Shown here: positions 12,540-21,500 of the stretch, piece by piece
Layout of the letters: each line of letters begins with the position of its first letter
Numbering within the stretch: the first letter of the stretch is position 1
Assembly (NCBI RefSeq): GCF_000003815.2
Contig: NC_049980.1
Coordinates: forward strand, 32,494,827-32,542,484
Source of the DNA: Branchiostoma floridae
Taxonomy: Eukaryota > Chordata > Leptocardii > Amphioxiformes > Branchiostomatidae
Direction of reading: 5' to 3'
DNA: 47,658 nucleotides
Program-made: the position numbers and the translations under genes
The notes under the pieces: generated by a model
The model's database searches: none
Told to the model about the DNA's origin: nothing
What the model saw: the letters and a program-made list of their open reading frames with translations, nothing else

Positions 12540-15500
12540 AACATTACGAATACAATATATTTCACCATACCTATGGTATGGCTGAAATATAATGATATAT
12601 AACTATAAATAGGAGGATTTTTATAACGTTAGCATGCAGAGTACAATTTGCGATAAAATACAATTCATCTTCTCCTGTGTTTGAGTTACACTGAGAGCTG
12701 AGGCATACATACAACATAAACTTTCCCGCCTCTCCTAAGCACGCTCATGAACTGTTTACATTCTTTCAAGTTTCGTTTATTTCTTCTTTCGTTTCATGGA
12801 TGATTGGGGTGACTTTGAACTCCCATTTAACCCGCGGGTGGTTGTTGCTTCTCCTTTGTCCCAAAACAAACTTTGGCGTGAAGTTCAGAGTCGGACACTT
12901 GACCTCGGTTACGCAGCAACTGCCCCGCATCGCTGAGAGCGTCTTGCCAAACCACTTCTGTACCGTGTGTTTACGAAATAGTAGCTACATCTGTGAGGAT
13001 GTGGATGGATTTGTTGACGTTGTTGACTTTGGCTCTGTTGTTAAACCCATGGCCACGAGTCCACGAAGGTACTGTCGTGTGGTATAACGGCAGAGTTTGG
13101 ACTCAGAAACAAAGGGTCCCAGGTATGAATCACCGATCTTGTGCCCTTTGGAAGCTTAAAGGCACTTGCCACGACTTTCCTCACTCAACTTAGAGTAAAA
13201 ATGGGTACCTGACTTCGGTTGGGGAGGTAAAAGACTACCTTTACCTGCTGAATGTACTTGTATGTGGCAATATTGAAATATTGTACTAACTTGAGTGTAG
13301 TGCCACATTGTCCTGTCGCGAAGCAAAAAGAAAAAAAGAAAACTATGTACAGCAGGGGCATCCTAGATAGCTGAGAACTCCCCATTGTCCTGTCACTGTG
13401 TTGGCCGAGGGCGTCAAAACTACATTTTTTAAATCTCATTGAGAACTCATCCATTTTGTTGTTTACTTTCAGGCGCAGGTGCTGCCCGGGTTATCACTAC
13501 GTGCTCGGACGCTGCGTGTCTGAAGGTAATGGGAATGAAAGACTGAGTGAATGAATGAATGAATGAATGAATGAATGAATGAATGAATGAATGAATGAAT
13601 GAATGAATGAATGAATGAATGAATGAATGAATGAATGAATGAATGAATGAATGCATGAATGAATGCATGAATGAATGCCAATGCTGTGCATTTTGTGCAC
13701 TGGTGTAAGTTAAGGTCACAGCAAACATGTTCAAAATTGATACATAGAGGAACTTTAGCTTACATTCAATCGATCCAACTTTTCGCTTGTCTTGGTCACA
13801 GTAGAAATAAAAGCTGCTGCATTAGAAACCTTTGTCCACAGTGCTCATGTAAAAAAAAACATAGGCGAATATGGTTAGTACAATTCTATGTAATATTTAC
13901 TTTATAATGTCTATTATAGTATTATTCTACTTAAGTATGGCACAAAAAAACAATGTCACCGCCCGGGATCGAACCGGGGACCTTGCGCGTGTGAGGCGCA
14001 CGTGATAACCACTACACTACGGTGACTGTTGAGTGAAGTGCCGACAACAACTGCCTCATCACTGCCGTTAATGCATAGTCATAGGCTGGGAAACGATAGC
14101 ATGAATGGTCCGACCCGTTATTTCAGTCACGCACACACACCGCCCCGTGGGAGTCATCAAACCAACCATTCATTCACAGTAATCAATGCTACCAGGCGCT
14201 GGAACCTATACTGCATACTGCAGCATAGAGTCTGTGAGTCTTGTGATCTACAACAGCTAGAATATGAACAACACTTTATATTACACTGTAAATTGTACCA
14301 TGACTTATAAGGAGCGATTTGTGCTTTATAACTATGTCATAAAGAGTTTTCGTACTTTGAACATCTTAATGTTAAATTTCTATTTTTGATACTCCTAGAT
14401 AAACCCTGTAACCGTTAAATCAAACATCATCTGTTCCTATATAACGTTATGCACTTGTACAAAAAAGCTAGAAGATGTTGATCATCCTGTTAGCTTAGCA
14501 CCTTCAAATGGTTATATGTATCTTGTTTTTTCGTATTTGTTGTTGCATATGTCTGTTATCAATGACCGTACCTAGCCCGTCGAGGCATGAATACAACAAA
14601 GGTTTTTCATTCACAGTGATCAATACTGCCAGGCGCTGGGACGTGCTTAATGGATCAATACAAACGGAGTCGCTGTTTCTTTGTAACGAGCATTTTCCAA
14701 GACTATCCCTGTCATCTTTTCCGCTTTTTATTTGAGAGAGAGAGAACTGGTTTATTTAAAATACAATTTAAAATACAAGATAGTAGTCCGAAGACTAAAT
14801 TGCCTCGTACACAAGAGTCTAATGCAATCTCCTGCAATAATTAAGTGCATTATTCTGATGATAATCATCAGAATTCCCAATTAATTGACTATGCAGTCTG
14901 TACTCACTCTACGAAAATACCTGTTAAGAAAGATTAAAATGTAACATTTAAAGTCTAATGTAATCTATTTAAGAGATCACCACAATATGGCAACGTAGTA
15001 TTCTTAAAACTTGGCGTTCGACACTTAAACTGACTGAAGTTGTCTGCATTTCTGATGTCACTACCATGTGCCTCAGAGGGGCGTGGCGGTAGCCAGTTGA
15101 ATACCTTAGATTGAAGGGATTTGGCAAACTTCAGACAGTATTTTAGTCAGTTGAATACTAGGTACTTTAACAAATCTTTATTGACACGACAAAAGTACAG
15201 CCACTTTCGTAAGGTTTACATGCATAACAACTACTTACAGTACAACTAAACAGACATATATGGATATCTATAGGTATAAATAAGTCAAGATATTGGGTCT
15301 ACTATTCCATTTACACCATTGGTTCTACGGTATAAGCATTCGTGGATATAAATTTATTTGCCTTCTTGTACACAGTTAGGATTATCGCCTCCCAGAATGT
15401 AGTTGAGTTTATCTATCGAACAGAGAGTAGCAAATTCCTTAGAGCAAGCGGAAAGTAATGTGACTAAAGACAACATCCCCACCCTACCCACAGACATGGA

Positions 15501-18500
15501 TGTGTGCGCAGACTCCCCCTGTGAGCAGCAGTGCACCAACAACTTCGGGCGTGTCCTCTGCACCTGTTACCCCGGATACCAGCTGGACAAGCAGCGCTAC
15601 CTAGCGGGAAAGAAACCATACTGCATCGGTACGACGCCATACTTAGTAATCTCTAGTAGTAGTTGTTAGAAGGCTTAAGGTCTTATTGATGTATTACTCC
15701 AAGTGGGTAAAAGAGTTCCGAGCCAAAAACTGAACGGCAGGTTTCGAACCCAGGACCTCTTGGGTCTTATAGCCTTGGCCGGGCAGCCCGCACTTCACAC
15801 GAACATGGTAAAGGACTGTTATGTGCTGAAGTGATTAGGTTTGTGGGGCATTGAAAGTTCCGTGTGCCGGCAGAGGTTAGGTTTTGACCAAGGGTTTTGA
15901 CACAACAAGATACAATACAAAATAGAAAGCCCGATAAAAACGGCTAAAAATCGTTAAAAAAACGCCGCAGCCTAACCTCTGCTTGGCCAAGGGTTTTGAC
16001 ACAACAAGATACAATACAAAATAGAAAGCCCGATAAAAACGGCTAAAAATCGTTAAAAAACGCCGCAGCCTAACCTCTGCTTGGAGAGTAACACCTTCCC
16101 TCCATGTGCAGACCTGAACGAGTGCGAGTTTGAGAACGGCGGCTGCAGCCAGCTGTGCGTCAACACGGAGGGGAGTTACAGGTGTGCGTGTAAGCAGGAC
16201 TACCGGCTCGCCAACGACAGCAAGACATGCGTTCAAACAGGTAACGGTAGTTCACCTTTATCCGCATGATAACCTATATCCGGCGAGTTTGAGAACGGCG
16301 GGTGTAGCCAACTGTGCGTGAACACGGAGGGGAGTTACCGGTGTGCGTGTAAACAGGACTACCGGCTCGGAAACGACAGCAAGACATGCGTTCAAACAGG
16401 TAACAGGTAACCTTTATTCGCATGATAACCTATATCCGGTGAGTCTGAGAACGGCGGGTGCAGCCAACTGTGCGTGAACACGGAGGGGAGTTACCGGTGT
16501 GCGTGTAAACAGGACTACCGGCTCACCAACGACAGCAAGACATGTGTTCAAACAGGTAACCTTTATCCGTATGATAACCTATATCCGGCGAGTTTGAGAA
16601 CGGCGGCTGCAGCCAGCTGTGCGTCAACACGGAGGGGAGTTACCGGTGTGCGTGTAAGCAGGACTTCCCGCTCGCCAACGACAGCAAGACATGTGTTCAA
16701 ACAGGTAACGGTAGTTCACCTTTATCCGCATGATAACCTATATCCGGCGAGTTTGAGAACGGCGGCTGCAGCCAGCTGTGCGTCAACACGGAGGGGAGTT
16801 ACCGGTGTGCGTGTAAGCAGGACTACCGGCTCACCAACGACAGCAAGACGTGTCTTCAGACAGGTAACGGTACTTCACCTTTATCCGTATGATAACCTAT
16901 ATCCGGCGAGTCTGAGAACGGCGGGTGTAGCCAGCTGTGCGTGAACACAGAGGGGAGTTACAGGTGCGCGTGTAAACAGGACTACCGGCTCGCCAACGAC
17001 AGCAAGACCTGCCTTCAAACAGGTAACCTTTATCCGCATGATAACCTATATCCGGTGAGTCTGAGAACGGCGGGTGCAGCCAACTGTGCGTGAACACGGA
17101 GGGGAGTTACCGGTGTGCGTGTAAACAGGACTTCCGGCTCGCCAACGACAGCAAGACATGTGTTCAACCAGGTAACCTTTATCCGTATGATAACCTATAT
17201 CCGGCGAGTTTGAGAACGGCGGGTGTAGCCAACTGTGCGTGAACACGGGGGGAGTTACCGGTGTGCGTGTAAACAGGACTACCGGCTCACCAACGACAGC
17301 AAGACATGTGTTCAAACAGGTAACCTTTATCCGTATGATAACCTATATCCGGCGAGTTTGAGAACGGCGGCTGTAGTCAGCTGTGCGTCAACACGGAGGG
17401 GAGTTACCGGTGCGCGTGTAAGCAGGACTTCCGGCTCGCCAACGACAGCAAGACCTGCCTTCAAACAGGTAACGGTACTTCACCTTTATCCGCATGATAA
17501 CCTTTATCCGGCAAGTTTGAGAACGGCGGGTGCAGCCAACTGTGCGTCAACACGGAGGGGAGTTACCGGTGCGCGTGTAAGCAGGACTTCCGGCTCGCCA
17601 ACGACAGCAAGACCTGCCTTCAAACAGGTAACGGTACTTCACCTTTATCCGCATGATAACCTTTATCCGGCGAGTTTGAGAATGGCGGCTGCAGCCAGCA
17701 GTGTGTGAACACGGAGGGGAGTTACAGGTGTGCGTGTAAACAGGACTACCGGCTCGCCAACGACAGCAAGACATGTGTTCAAACAGGTAACGGTACTTCA
17801 CTTTTATCCGTATGATAACCTATATCCGGCGAGTTTGAGAACGGCGGCTGCAGCCAGCTGTGCGTCAACACGGAGGGGAGTTACCGGTGTGCGTGTAAAC
17901 AGGACTACCGGCTCGCCAACGACAGCAAGACATGTGTTCAAACAGGTAACGGTACTTCACTTTTATCCGTATGATAACCTATATCCGGCGAGTTTAAGAA
18001 CGGCGGCTGTAGTCAGCAGTGCGTCAACACGGAAGGGAGTTACCGGTGTGCGTGTAAACAGGACTATATAGGCTCACCAACGACAGCAAGACCTGCCTTC
18101 AAACAGGTAACGGTACTTCACCTTTATCCACATGATAACATATATATCCTAGTCTCAACCAGACTCCGGGTCGCTGGAAGAAAGGTAGCGATGGAACAAA
18201 TAGAGGAGTAAGCCGGCCAGAGAACTATAGCCGGCTAGGGAACAGCACGCGACCTGTTGCCTTTTATATAAATTATAATATTTTTTTCGTTTCCGAAATC
18301 TACCCGGCCGGGCCCCGGGTTGGGAATTGGGACCTAAGCCTAACACACACGGTCTTGTCAAACTTGCAGCCTCTGTCACGGACACTCCCAGACCGGAAGT
18401 GCATCTGGAGCACATTCCAACCAAGGACAGGTGCACTGCCAGCTGCAACCAGGTGCAGATCGTGGAAGAGAAGATGACAAAACTCGAGAGAAAGGTAAGA

Positions 18501-21500
18501 ATCTGTTTTGTGCGGCGGGTTCTTTAACGTGCGTGGGGTGTGACTCTCCTAAACACGGGACCTCCATTTAACGTCCTATCCGAGGGACGGCCCTAACCGA
18601 AGTTAGGTACTCATTTTCACCTGAGTGAAGTGAGGAAAGTCGTGTGAAGTGCCTTTGCCAAGGGCACAACATCGGCGCACATCAGCGGTTTTCAACCTAA
18701 TCTCCAAGTAGATCCTACGGTGCCTTAGAGATAGTATCAAAGCTGGCCAAGGAGTATAGCCTACCAAAGGGAGTCAAACGGACACCGGAGCCGGCTATAC
18801 TCCTTGGCCAGCTTGATACTATCTCTGAGGCACCGTAGGGTCTGCTTGGAGACTATTTTGAACCCGGACCTCTGGGGTTCTGACCAAACACCTTACCGAT
18901 AACGCCACAAGATGCCACTATGTTATTTATGTGCACTATATTTTTTCCAGTTCACCTCTCCTTCTGTCCAGGCTATCTTCTAACATGCGATTTTTTTCTC
19001 CCACCACCAACAGTTTGACGTTTTCACCACCACCTACAAACCGCCGAAAACGTCTGCGTTAAAAGACGGTCCCGTCGCTGCGCTGGAGCTGGCGGTACCT
19101 GCGCCGCCCGGCCCCGAGGGACCCGTGGGACCCCGCGGGCCGCCAGGCCGAACCGGACCGGAGGGACCCGCTGGAACTCACGGGGACACGGGCCCTCAAG
19201 GCCCGCCCGGACCCAGAGGGCTACCCGGTGTGCCCGGGCCGCCCGGACCTGCCGGACCGGTGGCAAAACCCAAACGGGGAAGGAGGGGGCCGATCGTACG
19301 TATTAAGCCTACGTCACATTTCCTACCCGGGGCCAGGCCGGTGTGACAGCGATCTCGCCCCCCCGGCGATCTCGCCCCCTCGGGGGGCGAGATCACTAGC
19401 GTTTTCGCCCCCCTTTAGCATTTTCGCCCCCCCCCCCCCCCCCAGAGCAGCTGGCTACTACATATTACAGGTGCGCTACCTGGTACTAAACTGCACCTGG
19501 GGAGTAACGTATATGGTGTGTTACCTGGTACCTATATGGCACCTTATTACCGTACCAAAAGATGTCGTACCTCGAAAGTCGATACTATATTGTTCGGTGC
19601 AAACATGACATTGAAATGAAAAAGACAATTTTTGCAGCTGAGGTGGCATAAAAACAGTGCTACTGCGAACGTATAAATCAACACCGTCTATGGTACGGAA
19701 TACGTCAGCTATAAGTTTTCAATTTGTCACAGTGTTTTCTTTCTTGTGCTGGAAACATTTCCAAAGCACTAACAAAAACACACGTACGTAAATAATAGTT
19801 TCTCATTATAAACACTATCTACGCGCAAGTTGATATAGCTGTTGCTAAATGCTACACAAACACTGGTAAAGTACCTGTTTTAAGAAACACGGGTAAATGC
19901 ATCAGTTCCTAAATACTAGAAAAAACAGTCATGTTGGAGGTGAAGATATCCCTTGGCCAGGTGCATATACCAAAATGTGCGTTATTCTAATTAATACCTA
20001 ATATTTGCATAATTAATAAAGACATTACATAGTTCTTTTGTGGTCACTTCATGGTAGAGACTTCATATTGGAGATATATAGGTTGCTTGAGGACAGGTGA
20101 TACGTGAATACAATTAAATACATCTTATGTCAAGACTCAGGTATATGCAATAATGGGAATACAAGGGACCAAACCCTCCTTGTCTGAAACAAGTTCAACT
20201 ATCTTATTACCATGTAATTACGTTAATATTGATACTATGAATGGAGTTATGTATCAAACTCGTGTACTTATATCATTCTGAAACTACATTTTGTGATTTA
20301 TACCAATCAACTTTTAAAATGTCATGTAAACCCGTTTTTTGGGGGAGGGGGCGAAATCGCTAAAGGGGGGCGAGGTAGGGGGGCGAGATCACTAGCCGGG
20401 GAGGGCGAGATCGCTAGTGATTTCGCCCCGGGGGGGCGAGATCGCTAGTGATTTCGCCCCCGGGGGGGCGAGATCACGGGGGGGGGGGGCGAGATCGCTG
20501 TCACACCGGGTTGTTTGCAGAAACGAAAAATTCAAGTTTGTGCCAATAAATATGTACAAGGCATGCTGTTGAATTATTTTTGGCCCGTTTTGTGTTTTTG
20601 CTGTCTTCCATATCACAGTTTTCGTTCCCCAAAGTTCCCCTTTGTGGAAATGTGACGTTAGCCTTATAGCCAAACTTCCTCAGGAAAGTCGGGAGAATAT
20701 AACGCTAGTTCACCTTTATCCGCGGGGTAACCTATATCTGTTGTATCTCAAAACAGGGTTAGGGATATCAGGGCGACAGACGCCGGTTTCAATTGCAAAT
20801 TGCGATATTTTGATATATTGGAGTTTCGAACTAGTCGACTTGATATCCTTAAATACGCTGTTTATAAAAACAACGGATATAGGTTACCCCGTGGATAGAG
20901 GTCACGGCCATAAAAGTGGAAACCTCTGTCGGGATCCTCCCTATACTAAGGAACATGAAGAACTTTATTGCGCAACCATCGTACACGGTACAATGTATGG
21001 CAAAAAAAGAAGAAACAAACGTATCATCCTAATTACTAAAGCAAGTATTAAACATAGTACATATGCAGATTATGAATATAGAATGAAATTTTACAACCTT
21101 ATTTCTAAAACAATGAGAGCTAGCCTAAAACATTGTACTACAATCGAGTGGGGCTAATTATGAGTTTCGGCATTTTTTCTTATGACAAAGCAATCTTTTA
21201 TACATGTATTGAATAGACCACGGGCGAGGTTCTGCGTAGGAGAATGTGTTTGTATGTGAGGTGGTCTTTCCGATTCTTTTCTTCAAATTAGCAAAACAGA
21301 ACCCCGGTGTTTACATATTCTTGTTTCTTCTCTCCTAAGGGCAAAACCGGTCCTCAAGGGATTCAGGGACCAAAGGTGAGGAAAGGGGATTTGTTGTGTT
21401 AAACATATTAGTCGCATTCATCGTTTTATAGAAAATGTTTTTCTCAATATGAAATATATTACCAATCCATTCAGGCATTCACACGCACACACACGTACAC

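Noticed and set aside
13447-13734. Minus-strand ORFs with HSFI repeats
   Set aside because: They are translations of the (GAAT)n tract.
16285-18110. Twelve additional coding EGF exons
   Set aside because: The copies lack the first cysteine and the acceptor. AG dinucleotides near the start give stops or the wrong phase, and two units have frame-breaking changes.
16126-18150. Possible CRISPR array
   Set aside because: The repeated part is the whole 148-159 bp unit, with no short repeats separated by unique spacers. It is a tandem EGF-exon/MITE array in a eukaryotic intron.
19024-19396. ORFs on other frames over the collagen exon
   Set aside because: GC-rich Gly-X-Y coding sequence keeps other frames open. 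Only the frame joined by splice sites fits CCBE1.
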